From Winogradskyella jejuensis (GTDB lineage Bacteria > Bacteroidota > Bacteroidia > Flavobacteriales > Flavobacteriaceae): a stretch of 64,000 nucleotides of DNA. The first letter of the stretch is position 1, and each line of letters opens with the position of its first letter. Below the pieces are notes generated by a model. The model worked only from the letters and a program-made list of their open reading frames with translations, was not told the DNA's origin and did no database searches. The position numbers were made by a program, and so were the translations under genes. Positions 27,178-36,589 of this stretch are shown piece by piece. Where the stretch lies: the NCBI RefSeq assembly GCF_900129745.1, contig NZ_FQWS01000001.1:1302001-1366000 (forward strand), given 5' to 3'.

Positions 27178-27893
27178 TTCCCCAAAGTATCGGTTCCCAA
27201 ATACTTATCATCTTTGTTGTAATACCAAGCGCGTACTTTTGGCATTTTAATGCCGTTTACGGTTTCCTCTTCGGTAAGTAAAATGTATTCACCTGAGTCA
27301 GGTTTTACCTTGCCATTATCGTCTGTTTTATAAAACTGATAGACTTCCATAGCATAAGTTTTTGGATTGAAATAGAAGTACCAAACATCAGAGCCAACTT
27401 CGGCATCGTAAGTGACTTTTAATACCAAATAGTCTTTACCTTTAAAGGTTTTGCGTTCTACTGTTGGGTCAATGTTTGTACCGTCATCCTTTAACTTAAT
27501 TGGTAAACCGTACAAATAAGTATAGTAGTTTTTATACATATTGGCACGCTCACAAGACATTTTCTTCTCTTTGGCAGCAGCCTCATCTAATTCAGTTTCG
27601 TTATAAAACAACGAGCAATTGTCTTTTCCAACGGTATAGGTTTGGCTGTTTTCATTTCTAACAGCGGTTACACTAAAGAATTCTGAAGGTAGATTAATAT
27701 TAATATCGCTAACACGGGCACTTTGATTTGGTGTAGTCATAGTGACTTTAAAATTTCCTGAGAATGTTGGCCAATTGCCGTTAGGGTCGTGATAAGAAAT
27801 GGCTTTGTCAAGAAGTTGTTGTCCGGTAAGGTTTTGCGCATCAAGATAGCTGAAAAATAATACAGCAATTAATAGGGCATATAATGACTTCAT
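27174..27893 (-). CDS. DUF6503 family exported protein
   Basis: 239 residues with a signal peptide (about 1-19, LDAQ). The mature start LTGQQLLDKAISYHDPNGNW is typical of the Bacteroidota DUF6503 group. The rest is a beta-rich LolA/outer-membrane-lipoprotein-sorting-like fold (VWYFYFNPKTYAMEVYQFY). Probably periplasmic; ligand unknown. Upstream, on the reverse strand, TATATTTG (27926-27919) matches the -7 consensus 26 bp before the ATG, without a clear TTG partner. Confidence 0.85.
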   Translation of the reverse strand: MKSLYALLIAVLFFSYLDAQNLTGQQLLDKAISYHDPNGNWPTFSGNFKVTMTTPNQSARVSDININLPSEFFSVTAVRNENSQTYTVGKDNCSLFYNETELDEAAAKEKKMSCERANMYKNYYTYLYGLPIKLKDDGTNIDPTVERKTFKGKDYLVLKVTYDAEVGSDVWYFYFNPKTYAMEVYQFYKTDDNGKVKPDSGEYILLTEEETVNGIKMPKVRAWYYNKDDKYLGTDTLGN

Positions 27894-27956
27894 AGTATTT
27901 TAAGTTTTGTGTGTAATCCAAATATACAAAAGGAAATACACCTTACTTAAAACCTT

Positions 27957-30227
27957 TTAGTCTTCTGTAGAAATTGTGGCAGGTTCAACAGAACTATCAT
28001 GAGAGTTAAAGTACTCTTCTAGTAGATTCATTGTAGCGGTTAACAAATCTTTAGTTTCAAGAAGTAAACCAAAATATAGCGTTGTGTTTTTAGGACTAGA
28101 TTCCTCATTCCTTGTACGCTCTACTTGCTTTTGGATTTTTTCTTTTACCACATTAAACATTTGGGATTTGTTGTTTAATATAGCACCAATTTCTTCAAAA
28201 GAACGCGACTCAAATGCACTTTGCATTTCTGCAAATAGGGTTTCTAATTGCTCGTCTAAATCCTTAAGCTCCTTAATCTGGCTAAACTTCAATTTCTTGT
28301 GGTTATTGTTAACGTGCTTATGACTGACCTTAGAGATGTACTCTAAAGATTGCGTTATGTCTTGCAAATACCCTAAAATATTGATGTAAAAATTACTAGC
28401 AGAGAGACTAGGTTCTTCAAGGTTTTTTATAAAATAAAAGATGTTATCTCTTAACTCATCGACTTCAGTAGATAGCTTTAGAATTTGTTTTTTACTTGTT
28501 TTTAGCAAAGCTAAATTCTGCGTAGCTAAACCATTAATAGCAGAAGTATAAATACGATTACCACGTTTTACAACCTTTGCAATAGTGGCAGCACTTTCAT
28601 GAATTACGCCTTGAGTGGAACTACTTTCAGATTTTTGAAGTTCGTCTTCTTCTTTGAGAACTTGTGATTTTTTTCGGTGTGATAAATAATTTTTAGCTAA
28701 AAGCATTATCGCTACAACAATTAGAGCTGTTAAAGCATAGCCTTTTCCGTAGAATAAAATAATAGCCATTATGGATGCGGCAACAAATGCGCTAAAGGCT
28801 GTAAAGAACCACCCGCCAATAACGTTTAGTACTCCAGCAACTCTATATACGGCACTTTCGCTTCCCCATGCACGGTCAGCTAAAGACGTACCCATTGTTA
28901 CCATGAAGGTAACGTAAGTAGTGGATAACGGTAATTTCATCGAAGTAGCAATAGATATCAATACACTAGCTACCATTAGATTTACTGCAGCTCTCACTAA
29001 ATCAAAGGCAGGAGCATCTTGCGCGCTAACTACAGGAACAGGTTTAATAAATTGCTTGTCCGTCCATTTGCGGTAAGATTCTAGTAATATGCTATTGATA
29101 CTATTAGATAATCCAATGGTTAATCTTACAATGTTTCTAGATAAAAAGTTAGGATTAAAACGCTCTTTACCTTCATCCTGTCTTGCTAAGTCAACAGAAG
29201 TTTTTACGACGGCTTTAGCTTTACTAGAAAACCATAAAGTAAGTACCATTATCAACCCAGCAATAAGTAATAAATAAGGTTCAGTTTGTACAGGTTCGCC
29301 TAAAGCTATCATTCCATATTTTGAAGCTTCAATACCACTGGCTGACCAGACTTCGTAAGAATTCCATGCGGCAATTGGCACACCAATAAAGTTAACTAGG
29401 TCGTTTCCTGCAAAGGCAACCGCTAGTGCAAAAGTTCCTATAACAATGATTATAGTATAAATTTTAGCATTAAATATTTTTACAGCTAAATAGGATAATA
29501 GGGTAAACACTAAAAAATTAATACTTATAAATGCAACTGGATTTGTACTCAAGAATTCTTTAATCGAAAGTGGCATAAATGTAGCATTCTTAAGACCTTT
29601 AACGATAATGAAATACATGATTGAAGTCACTGCAAAACCACTAAAAATAGCACTATACCAGATGGGTTTTTCTTCAAATTTAAAAGATAACAATATCCTT
29701 GATACATACTGAATAATGGCACCAATGGTAAAGGCGACCACTACAGAAAGGAGTATCCCAAGGATAATTTCTATGGCTTTAGAATTGTTGATGTAGTTGG
29801 TTAAATCTGTTATGTTTTGTCCACTGCCATCAGCATATATTTTAATTAAAGCTACAGCTACCGATGCGCCCAAAAGCTCAAAAACAATAGAAACGGTTGT
29901 AGATGTTGGCAGACCTAACGTATTGAAGAAATCTAGAAGCAGAATGTCTGTAAGCATTACAGCCATAAAAATGACCATAATTTCGTCGAACATAAACTCT
30001 CCAGGATTAAAAATACCTTTTCTGGCAACTTCCATCATACCACTAGATGTCATTGCACCTACGGCAACACCAATACTGGCAACAATCATAATGGTTTTAA
30101 AAGAAACGGCTTTAGAACCTATAGCAGAATTTAAAAAATTAACGGCGTCATTACTAACACCAACTACTAAATCTGCTATTGCTAAAAATGCTAGAGCTGC
30201 TAGCATGTATAGGTAAAGGTTTTCCAT
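27957..30227 (-). CDS. PiT-family inorganic phosphate transporter with PhoU-like C-terminal domain
   Basis: 756 residues. Two PHO4/PiT signature regions are visible: GVSNDAVNFLNSAIGSKA near the N-terminus and the inverted counterpart around SAQDAPAFDLVRAAVNLM with TSMKLPLSTTYVTFMV. About ten to twelve membrane helices reach residue about 530. The last 200 residues are helical and hydrophilic (VVKRGNRIYTSAINGLATQ, then TKDLLTATMNLLEEYF-type helices), like PhoU-type regulatory domains, here fused to the permease. It moves phosphate with H+ or Na+ across the inner membrane. A direct repeat overlaps its promoter (30254-30298). Confidence 0.93.
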   Translation of the reverse strand: MENLYLYMLAALAFLAIADLVVGVSNDAVNFLNSAIGSKAVSFKTIMIVASIGVAVGAMTSSGMMEVARKGIFNPGEFMFDEIMVIFMAVMLTDILLLDFFNTLGLPTSTTVSIVFELLGASVAVALIKIYADGSGQNITDLTNYINNSKAIEIILGILLSVVVAFTIGAIIQYVSRILLSFKFEEKPIWYSAIFSGFAVTSIMYFIIVKGLKNATFMPLSIKEFLSTNPVAFISINFLVFTLLSYLAVKIFNAKIYTIIIVIGTFALAVAFAGNDLVNFIGVPIAAWNSYEVWSASGIEASKYGMIALGEPVQTEPYLLLIAGLIMVLTLWFSSKAKAVVKTSVDLARQDEGKERFNPNFLSRNIVRLTIGLSNSINSILLESYRKWTDKQFIKPVPVVSAQDAPAFDLVRAAVNLMVASVLISIATSMKLPLSTTYVTFMVTMGTSLADRAWGSESAVYRVAGVLNVIGGWFFTAFSAFVAASIMAIILFYGKGYALTALIVVAIMLLAKNYLSHRKKSQVLKEEDELQKSESSSTQGVIHESAATIAKVVKRGNRIYTSAINGLATQNLALLKTSKKQILKLSTEVDELRDNIFYFIKNLEEPSLSASNFYINILGYLQDITQSLEYISKVSHKHVNNNHKKLKFSQIKELKDLDEQLETLFAEMQSAFESRSFEEIGAILNNKSQMFNVVKEKIQKQVERTRNEESSPKNTTLYFGLLLETKDLLTATMNLLEEYFNSHDSSVEPATISTED

Positions 30228-30253
30228 GTAAACGGATACTAAAAAATTGTATG

Positions 30254-30298
30254 CAAAATACCTTAATTATTTTGAACTCAACGTTATCTAAACGTTAT
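30254..30298 (-). promoter_or_regulatory. Candidate activator site (Pho-box-like direct repeat) and promoter for the phosphate transporter
   Basis: Two copies of AACGTTAT (30280-30287 and 30291-30298) lie 11 bp apart, the spacing bound by PhoB/OmpR-type regulators. On the coding (reverse) strand the proximal copy contains the TTG (30281-30279) which, after 18 bases, is followed by TATTTTG (30260-30254), a one-base-short form of the -7 element. Repeats overlapping the -33 region fit activator control. The regulator itself is not in the window. Confidence 0.45.
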
Positions 30299-30394
30299 TT
30301 TAGGACATCTAAATTAAGTAAAACTGCTCATAAATACAGCCTGCAATATCGGTCAAATAATTTTTAATTAATAACTCCTGTGAAACATATTGGT

Positions 30395-31075
30395 TTAGAC
30401 TTTTAAAATAAAAGACGTAAGGATAAATAGCTTTTCCTCTGCCTTTATATTTAAAGCTTCAAAACGATATTCTAACCCAAATTGAATTTTTGATTTCTCA
30501 CTAATAAGCCATCCAATTTGGCCAGTGGTTCTATGGTCTAATTCTGGTGCTATCTTTCTGCTGTTACTTAGTAAAACTTCCATAGAGGTGACCAAATAGC
30601 TTTCGCCAATATCTAATTTTTCGCCATTTAAAGGAAAATCTAAAGCAAGACGATAGCGAGAGCGCAAAATAGTTAATTGGTCAAAAATTCGTTGTTCAAA
30701 TCTAACTCTATGACCAAAGCGTAAAGCTTGATTAGTTTTGGTGTAGTTAAATTGCTGAGTGAGCCTTAGCTCATTAGCTCCGCCATCAAAAGATTCTCTA
30801 AAACGGTATTGAATGCCTAAGCTCAAGCTATGGTTGTAGTCTAAATTAAGAGTTGAAAAGTGTACTATATCTAATTGCCGATTTTGAAAACTGAAACTAT
30901 CATCTTGATATAGATAGTAGCGCGAACGCGCAGAAAAATTAATTTTATAAGCGTCTGAAATTTTATGATTTAAGGCAAAACCAGTTTCACCTAAAGTTTC
31001 AAAACTATTTTGAGAGAACAAATTTAGCCCCAAAAAGAGACTGCTAAGAATAGTCAGAATTCTAATATAAGACAT
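30395..31075 (-). CDS. DUF2490 family outer-membrane beta-barrel protein
   Basis: 226 residues with a signal peptide (about 1-21, LFSQ). The mature part is alternating amphipathic beta strands rich in Arg and aromatic residues (INFSARSRYYLY, SLGIQYRFRESFDGG, LRFGHRVRFEQR), matching DUF2490, a Bacteroidota/Proteobacteria outer-membrane porin-like family of unknown cargo. It overlaps the preceding exported protein gene by 14 bp. Confidence 0.85.
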   Translation of the reverse strand: MSYIRILTILSSLFLGLNLFSQNSFETLGETGFALNHKISDAYKINFSARSRYYLYQDDSFSFQNRQLDIVHFSTLNLDYNHSLSLGIQYRFRESFDGGANELRLTQQFNYTKTNQALRFGHRVRFEQRIFDQLTILRSRYRLALDFPLNGEKLDIGESYLVTSMEVLLSNSRKIAPELDHRTTGQIGWLISEKSKIQFGLEYRFEALNIKAEEKLFILTSFILKV

Positions 31076-31649
31076 GCTCGTAAGATGTTGGATTTAGAAT
31101 TCTTGAGCTTAAAAATTTGCCTTTACTGTTAAAAGTAAATTCTCTAATATCTCTTTTTTTGTCTGTTGTTACTTCGGCTATGATTTCATAATTAGCAGAA
31201 GTTGTATTAGGTTGTTTTATAGTATTGTTTATAAATGTATTGGTATTTAAACGACTATTGTACACATACTGTTTTTGAATTTTTATAAACTTATGCTTTT
31301 TAAAAGATTGATTATAATACGCTTTAATTTGATGCTTTATAGAATCATCAATCTTATTAAATTTAGTAATAACCTCGACATCCTCCAGCAGACCATCTTC
31401 CGAAAATTCAATGCTGTAATAGTGTTTTAGATATTTAAATTTTACCTCATAACTTTTCTTATCTCCATCGGTTTCTTTATAAAATTTAAGTCGCTTACAG
31501 TTTTTGGGTAAGTCACCAATAACATTCTGAACTGCTTCTGGAAATTTTGAAATTTTAATTCGCTGCTCTTTTTCATTTTTAGTCTGACTCAATGAATACG
31601 GGCAGATTAAAGATGATATTAAGATGACAAAAATAAATCTAGATTTCAT
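31062..31649 (-). CDS. Hypothetical exported protein (PepSY-like)
   Basis: 195 residues with a signal peptide (about 1-21, SLSQ). The mature region has Lys/Tyr-rich beta strands reminiscent of the periplasmic beta-lactamase-inhibitor/PepSY-like fold (SYEVKFKYLKHYYSIEFSEDG), but I cannot assign it firmly. It is upstream of, and overlaps by 14 bp, the DUF2490 gene, so the two are coupled and may form one envelope pair. Confidence 0.72.
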   Translation of the reverse strand: MKSRFIFVILISSLICPYSLSQTKNEKEQRIKISKFPEAVQNVIGDLPKNCKRLKFYKETDGDKKSYEVKFKYLKHYYSIEFSEDGLLEDVEVITKFNKIDDSIKHQIKAYYNQSFKKHKFIKIQKQYVYNSRLNTNTFINNTIKQPNTTSANYEIIAEVTTDKKRDIREFTFNSKGKFLSSRILNPTSYEHVLY

Positions 31650-31812
31650 GGGTAAATTGTTAGACCTCTAATGTAAAGATTATCCATTTTATACAGTAAT
31701 TATTTAAGTATAGATAAAGCTTTATAAAGTCTAAATATGCAATCTTAAAATAATTAATAATTTGAAAATCAAATATTTAAAATCCTAATGTTAATTTAAT
31801 GTTACGCAATTG

Positions 31813-31843
31813 TTGTTTAAACGTAAAAAAAATGTTATGTTTG
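31813..31843 (+). promoter_or_regulatory. Bacteroidota-type promoter for the MORN-repeat gene
   Basis: TTG (31813-31815), 20-base spacer, TATGTTTG (31836-31843), a full consensus match, 30 bp ahead of the ATG at 31874. Confidence 0.65.
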
Positions 31844-31873
31844 TTACATAATAATTAATAAACCCAGATTGAT

Positions 31874-32230
31874 ATGAAAAGGATAGTCATTGTTTTACTA
31901 ATGTTTTGTGTAGGTTTTACTTACGCACAAGAGGATAGAACTTTAAAGTTTAATAAAGAAAAAGAGCTTATAGAAGTTGTTTATTACCATGATAATGGTC
32001 AGATAAGTCAAACAGGGTTTTACACAAAAGAAGGCAAGTTACACGGCGATTGGTACAGCTATTGCCAAGAAGGAAACAAAATCACTTCGGCTAAGTATGA
32101 TAACGGTCAGAAAGTGGGTAAATGGTTTTACTGGAGTGGAGATGTACTTAAAGAAGTAGATTATTCTAAAAACAGAATTGCCAAGGTAAGCGAGTGGACA
32201 AACAAAACAACAGTCGCTTCAAATAAATAA
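31874..32230 (+). CDS. Exported MORN-variant (YwqK-like) repeat protein
   Basis: 118 residues, signal peptide about 1-18 (TYAQ). Three or four repeats of the MORN_2 type follow (YYHDNGQISQTGFY, GKLHGDWYSY, KYDNGQKVGKWFYWSGD). The family is often labelled toxin-antitoxin YwqK family antitoxin, but no toxin partner is visible and the signal peptide argues for an envelope location. Short single-domain members like this are common in Flavobacteriaceae, function unknown. Own promoter upstream and terminator downstream, so monocistronic. Confidence 0.85.
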   Translation: MKRIVIVLLMFCVGFTYAQEDRTLKFNKEKELIEVVYYHDNGQISQTGFYTKEGKLHGDWYSYCQEGNKITSAKYDNGQKVGKWFYWSGDVLKEVDYSKNRIAKVSEWTNKTTVASNK

Positions 32231-32249
32231 CAATCTGAATAAGTAATAA

Positions 32250-32287
32250 AAAAAAAGAGCAGCTGTCTAAGCTGCTCTTTTTTTAGT
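32250..32287. terminator. Bidirectional terminator
   Basis: Stem AGAGCAGC/GCTGCTCT with the loop TGTCTAA, an A run on the left and a T run on the right. It ends the MORN gene and also lies 40 bp beyond the stop of the convergent lipoprotein gene. Confidence 0.83.
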
Positions 32288-32326
32288 ATAGTTTTGAGAT
32301 TAGATAAATCTTCTCTCTTCTTTCTA

Positions 32327-33493
32327 TTAGTTTCTTGTCCAACCAGAGTTCCAAGAATTATAATCTGCTCCAGTTCCTGTACCAACGCCGCTAAAAAATG
32401 AACTTGCATCAAAAGCTGCATTGGTATCATTTTTTAGTGTAGTTATTACGTCATCAAATGTTATATCAGTAACAGTAGTTTCATTAGCAAGAACGCCGGT
32501 TCCAGTTTCCTCATCATCTAAATCGTATCCTTCTTCAAATCCTTCTATCAGAACATTGTTAAATGTAGCACGAGTTCCTGCTCTTAAGCGGATGGCTTCA
32601 TTACCATTACTAGAACCTAATCCATTTATAGTTATGTTGTTTATTGTAGGAGCACTCCAAAAAATAGGGCTAGAGTTGTTTCCAATATCAGTATTAAAAC
32701 CATCTCCTTCTATACCTTTGTCATGAGATTGTCTATGTTCTATGTATACATCTGTAAGTGTACCAGTAAATCCTTCAGTCCAATCTACAGAGTCATCTTG
32801 AGCGCCGACCACAGAGATGTGAGACGCGTTAACTGTTCCGCCGAAAAATTCTACACCATCGTCAGCACCTTCAAATGCTTGAATAAAATCTATAGTTGTT
32901 CCGTTTCCAACACCGTAAAAAGAGAATCCGTTATTTTCTGAAGCAGCATCCGCAGCACCACCAGAATACTCTATACGTACATATCTTATAATTCCAGAAT
33001 TATCGTTAGTAATATTTCCACCATAAGGTAAACCTCCAATTTCTGAAGTAGAAGTGGCATCTCCACCAACTACAGAGTTTATAGGAGCACGACCTAAGAC
33101 GATAAGACCACCCCAATCACCTGGATTTGGTGTTGCAGAATTAGAAGTAAATACAATAGGATTAGAAGATGTACCTTCTGCCATAATAACTCCTCCTTGC
33201 TGTACAGCAACATATACATCAGAACCTGTGGTAGCTCTAACAACTACTCCTGGTTCTATGGTTAGTGTTATACCTTCAGGGACAATAAGAGCGCTAGTTA
33301 AATCATACTCAGTTCCTGTGGTAAGTGTAAGGTTTTGAGTTAGTGTCCCGCCAATTACTAAGTCTGAAGGATTAGTTGGAGTTCCTCCATTACCTTGGTT
33401 AATTGTTACGTCTGCTGTGTCATCTGCTGCACAACCAACAACAAAAAGTGTTGCAGCTGCTAAAAGTCCTAATAGAAATTTGTTTGCTTTCAT
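32327..33493 (-). CDS. Beta-helix surface lipoprotein, partner of the TonB-dependent receptor
   Basis: 388 residues. The lipoprotein signal LLAAATLFVVGCAAD places the lipidated Cys at about position 21. After a Thr/Asn-rich linker come right-handed beta-helix repeats (about 55-370) with Gly/Asp/Asn-rich turns (GVVVRATTGSDVYVAVQ, AFEGADDGVEFFGGTV, IRLRAGTRATFNNVLIEG). No catalytic residues can be assigned. It lies 41 bp downstream of a TonB-dependent receptor with no SusD gene nearby, so it may take the place of SusD as a surface partner. Such pairs recur in Flavobacteriaceae, from memory. Confidence 0.82.
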   Translation of the reverse strand: MKANKFLLGLLAAATLFVVGCAADDTADVTINQGNGGTPTNPSDLVIGGTLTQNLTLTTGTEYDLTSALIVPEGITLTIEPGVVVRATTGSDVYVAVQQGGVIMAEGTSSNPIVFTSNSATPNPGDWGGLIVLGRAPINSVVGGDATSTSEIGGLPYGGNITNDNSGIIRYVRIEYSGGAADAASENNGFSFYGVGNGTTIDFIQAFEGADDGVEFFGGTVNASHISVVGAQDDSVDWTEGFTGTLTDVYIEHRQSHDKGIEGDGFNTDIGNNSSPIFWSAPTINNITINGLGSSNGNEAIRLRAGTRATFNNVLIEGFEEGYDLDDEETGTGVLANETTVTDITFDDVITTLKNDTNAAFDASSFFSGVGTGTGADYNSWNSGWTRN

Positions 33494-33534
33494 TTTGTTT
33501 GAATTAATTTAACGTTCGTTTTTTAATTGTTTGG

Positions 33535-36360
33535 TTAGAATTTATACTTGAATTGAATGCTTGCGTTAATACCTCTTTTGTAACTAGATAAGGCAAATTC
33601 AGAAAGGTTAGGATTTATCCCTAAGTCATTTGCTAGCGTTGGGTCAAAAGACACATTTTCACGTACACGCTGTATTGTAGGGTCTAATATGTTTTTTACA
33701 CTTGCATTAATCTCAAAGTTCTTGTTAATCGTATTTTTCCATACAAAATCTAGTGTAGGAACTCCTTTTTCTATGATATTTCCTAACTGACCAGAACCTA
33801 AAGCATCGATACGGTCTGAGAAATAAGAAAATACCAGGTTTGCAACAGGCTTGTATTCTCCAAAAGTTGGGCTATAACTTACATCAGCATTTATAAGTAA
33901 TGGTGAAGCGCCTTGAAGCTCGTCAGAATCTCTATTGAAATTAGTGTTAAATGTTCCAGAAACAGTCTTTAAATCTTGTGTTGTAGATGTATACGTAATA
34001 TTCATTCCTGCGGATAAGACGCTATTTTCATCTTCATCTTTAATAAGTCTTTTTCTTGCTTCAAGTTCAATTCCAAAAACATCAGCACGGTCTCCTGTTC
34101 TAAAGAAACGTTGCGTTCCTGTAGCATCATTTGCTGAGACTAAGTTTACAGGGTCATTAATTGTTTTATTAAAAAGTCCTAAAGAAAGTATCTCTCCACT
34201 ATTAATAAACCATTCGTACTTTAAATCTAAATTTACGATAGTAGAAAATGCAGGATCATTTAAAAGGTCTGGATTACCTCCAATACGATCAGTTACATTC
34301 TCGTATACAAACGGAGCCACTTCTTTAAACTCAGGGTTAGAGACTGTTCTACTTGCAGAAAAACGAAGATTCTGATTTTCTGTTAGTGCATATTTTACAT
34401 TTAAACTAGGAAGGAAAAACGTTTCGCTAGCTTTGTTACTGCCAGGATTATTAAAAGAAAGATTAATTACATCGTAACTGATTTCTTGATTAAATTGCTC
34501 AACACGTAATCCAGGAACAAATGTCCATTTTTCACCTAACTTGTATACAGCATCAGTATATAATGCATGCACATTAAGGTTACCTTTATAGGTGTTTTCT
34601 AATTGTCCAGGTAAGTTTTCTCTTCCTAAACCATTAGCTGGATCTAAAGGACGGAATACACTTGTATTATATAATACGCCTTGGTTTTCTATTGAAAAGA
34701 AAGCATCGAAGTTGTTAACATCACTAATCTCAGTAAGCGGATTAATAATGTCATAACCATAACGTTGGTTGTCAAACGTACGCTCTTTAGTACGGCCATT
34801 GTAACCAAAGTTAAACTTCAAATTTTCAGATTGTTCGTAGCTTAAATTAATACGTGCATTAAATTCTCCATCTTCTATATTCTGAAAATATCGCTGATTA
34901 TCAAATTCAACATTTCTGTAGAAAATAGCATTTGTAGATGGGTCGTTATCTAGAGTGTTTTCAAAACGTTCTAAAGCAATACGTTTACGGTCTGGTTGAC
35001 GCGCTAATACTTTGTTATAACCTAATCCATAATCTAGATTTAGTTTTTCGTTAATTGTACTTGTTCCTAGAATTTGATTTACAAAAATCATATCCTGCTC
35101 AAACTGTACATTCTGTGTAAAGAATCCAAAGTCATCATTATCGGCAATTGTATTACGGTTATAACCACGACCATCGATACCAAAACGTCCTATCTCGTCT
35201 GTGGCGTCGTTAATAAATAAAGAATTGAATTTTACTTTATGATTGTTATTGATTCGGTATACGACATTAGCCATTGCTGTTGTATTACGAGTAAACTCGA
35301 ACTCTTCAGCATCCTGAAAGATGGTGTTTGCCGCAGCGGTAACATTAGCAAATTGCCCTCTTCTATATTCAAAACTACTACCAAAAGCAGCTGTTGTAAA
35401 CACGCTTAAACGAGATTCTTCACCAATTTCCCAAGAATCACCAGCAGAAAAATTTCCTTCTACTCCCAAAGAACCGTCAATGCCTTGAGGGTCTACACCA
35501 TGTGATAAAATTACAGCATATGGATTATTACGGTATCTGTTATAAAAACCAAAATAACCTGTGCCTTCACTTTTTACAAAGTTTTTGCCAATGGCATTTG
35601 AGTTAAAGTTTGAACCTAGATTAACATCTAAGAAAAAATCTCCAGTATGTTCCTTAGCCACAATATCTACATTTCCTGCAGCAAAATCTCCATAAAAATT
35701 GGCAGCATAAGTTTTACTTACTCCAACATTTTGAATAACATCAGAAGAGAATAGGTTAAGGTCCATATTTTTCTTTTCAATGTTGTTAGCTGGAAGCGTA
35801 AGACCATTATAAGTTGTATTTAAATAGCGGTCACCAAGACCACGAACATAAACGTTACCGCCACCTTCTTGCTTAGAAATACCAGATATTTTAGTAACAG
35901 CTCCTGCGGCATCACTTACGCCTTTTCGAGAAAGCTCTTGTGCCCCAATACTTTGTTTAATAGTGGTTGCTCTTTTCTGATCTAAAAGGAGTGCTGTTTC
36001 AGTCTCTTTTTTAGCAGTTGTTTTAATAACTACTTGGTCTAGTGTTGCAGCACTTGCGCCCATAATAACATCTATTGTAGTGGTTTCACCGGCTACGATT
36101 ACGGCTTGGCGCTCTATAGTTTCGTATCCTACGAAACTAAAAATCACTGTGTATGTTCCAGGACTTAAATTTTCGATAATGTATTTACCATCGATATCAG
36201 AAGTTGTTCCAGTAGTAGTTCCTTTTATCAGTATGTTGGCAAAAGGCAAAGGCTCATTATTAAAGTCTTTATCTGTTAACTTACCTGCAACAGCACCAGT
36301 GTCTTGGCCAAAAGAAATAGCGGTTAAAAGGATTGTAAAAAGTATAGTAATATGTCTCAT
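33535..36360 (-). CDS. TonB-dependent receptor with carboxypeptidase-regulatory-like N-terminal domain
   Basis: 941 residues. The signal peptide (ILLTAISFGQ) is followed by a carboxypeptidase-D regulatory-like (CarbopepD_reg_2) beta domain (about 20-110; GKLTDKDFNNEPLPFANI and GTTSDIDGKY), the plug domain (about 125-235; GAQELSRKGVSDAAGAVTK, VYVRGLGDRY) and a beta-barrel ending FKYKF. The frame is open to a TTG nine codons earlier, but the ATG at 36360 places the signal peptide correctly. It imports an unknown large ligand across the outer membrane using TonB energy. The beta-helix lipoprotein follows in the same unit. Confidence 0.93.
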   Translation of the reverse strand: MRHITILFTILLTAISFGQDTGAVAGKLTDKDFNNEPLPFANILIKGTTTGTTSDIDGKYIIENLSPGTYTVIFSFVGYETIERQAVIVAGETTTIDVIMGASAATLDQVVIKTTAKKETETALLLDQKRATTIKQSIGAQELSRKGVSDAAGAVTKISGISKQEGGGNVYVRGLGDRYLNTTYNGLTLPANNIEKKNMDLNLFSSDVIQNVGVSKTYAANFYGDFAAGNVDIVAKEHTGDFFLDVNLGSNFNSNAIGKNFVKSEGTGYFGFYNRYRNNPYAVILSHGVDPQGIDGSLGVEGNFSAGDSWEIGEESRLSVFTTAAFGSSFEYRRGQFANVTAAANTIFQDAEEFEFTRNTTAMANVVYRINNNHKVKFNSLFINDATDEIGRFGIDGRGYNRNTIADNDDFGFFTQNVQFEQDMIFVNQILGTSTINEKLNLDYGLGYNKVLARQPDRKRIALERFENTLDNDPSTNAIFYRNVEFDNQRYFQNIEDGEFNARINLSYEQSENLKFNFGYNGRTKERTFDNQRYGYDIINPLTEISDVNNFDAFFSIENQGVLYNTSVFRPLDPANGLGRENLPGQLENTYKGNLNVHALYTDAVYKLGEKWTFVPGLRVEQFNQEISYDVINLSFNNPGSNKASETFFLPSLNVKYALTENQNLRFSASRTVSNPEFKEVAPFVYENVTDRIGGNPDLLNDPAFSTIVNLDLKYEWFINSGEILSLGLFNKTINDPVNLVSANDATGTQRFFRTGDRADVFGIELEARKRLIKDEDENSVLSAGMNITYTSTTQDLKTVSGTFNTNFNRDSDELQGASPLLINADVSYSPTFGEYKPVANLVFSYFSDRIDALGSGQLGNIIEKGVPTLDFVWKNTINKNFEINASVKNILDPTIQRVRENVSFDPTLANDLGINPNLSEFALSSYKRGINASIQFKYKF

Positions 36361-36589
36361 CAGTTTTTTTCTAAATTGATGATGCAAAGAAAGCGCTACT
36401 TTCGAGTTTTGAGGTTAATCAAAAATTAATGATTAGTAATAAAAAGGTTATACAATAGTTAGCTTAATATTAAGAGGTAACTGCTTTAGGCAACAATTTA
36501 TTAACATTAAAAAGGGGATTACTTTTAGTCTAAAAGCTAATAGGTTCTTTTGCAATTTATCTATATTGCTTCAGTAAAAAACAAGAACG

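Noticed and set aside
31874..32230. MORN-repeat protein as the antitoxin of a toxin-antitoxin pair
   Set aside because: It has a signal peptide and stands alone between its own promoter and terminator with no toxin-like neighbour.
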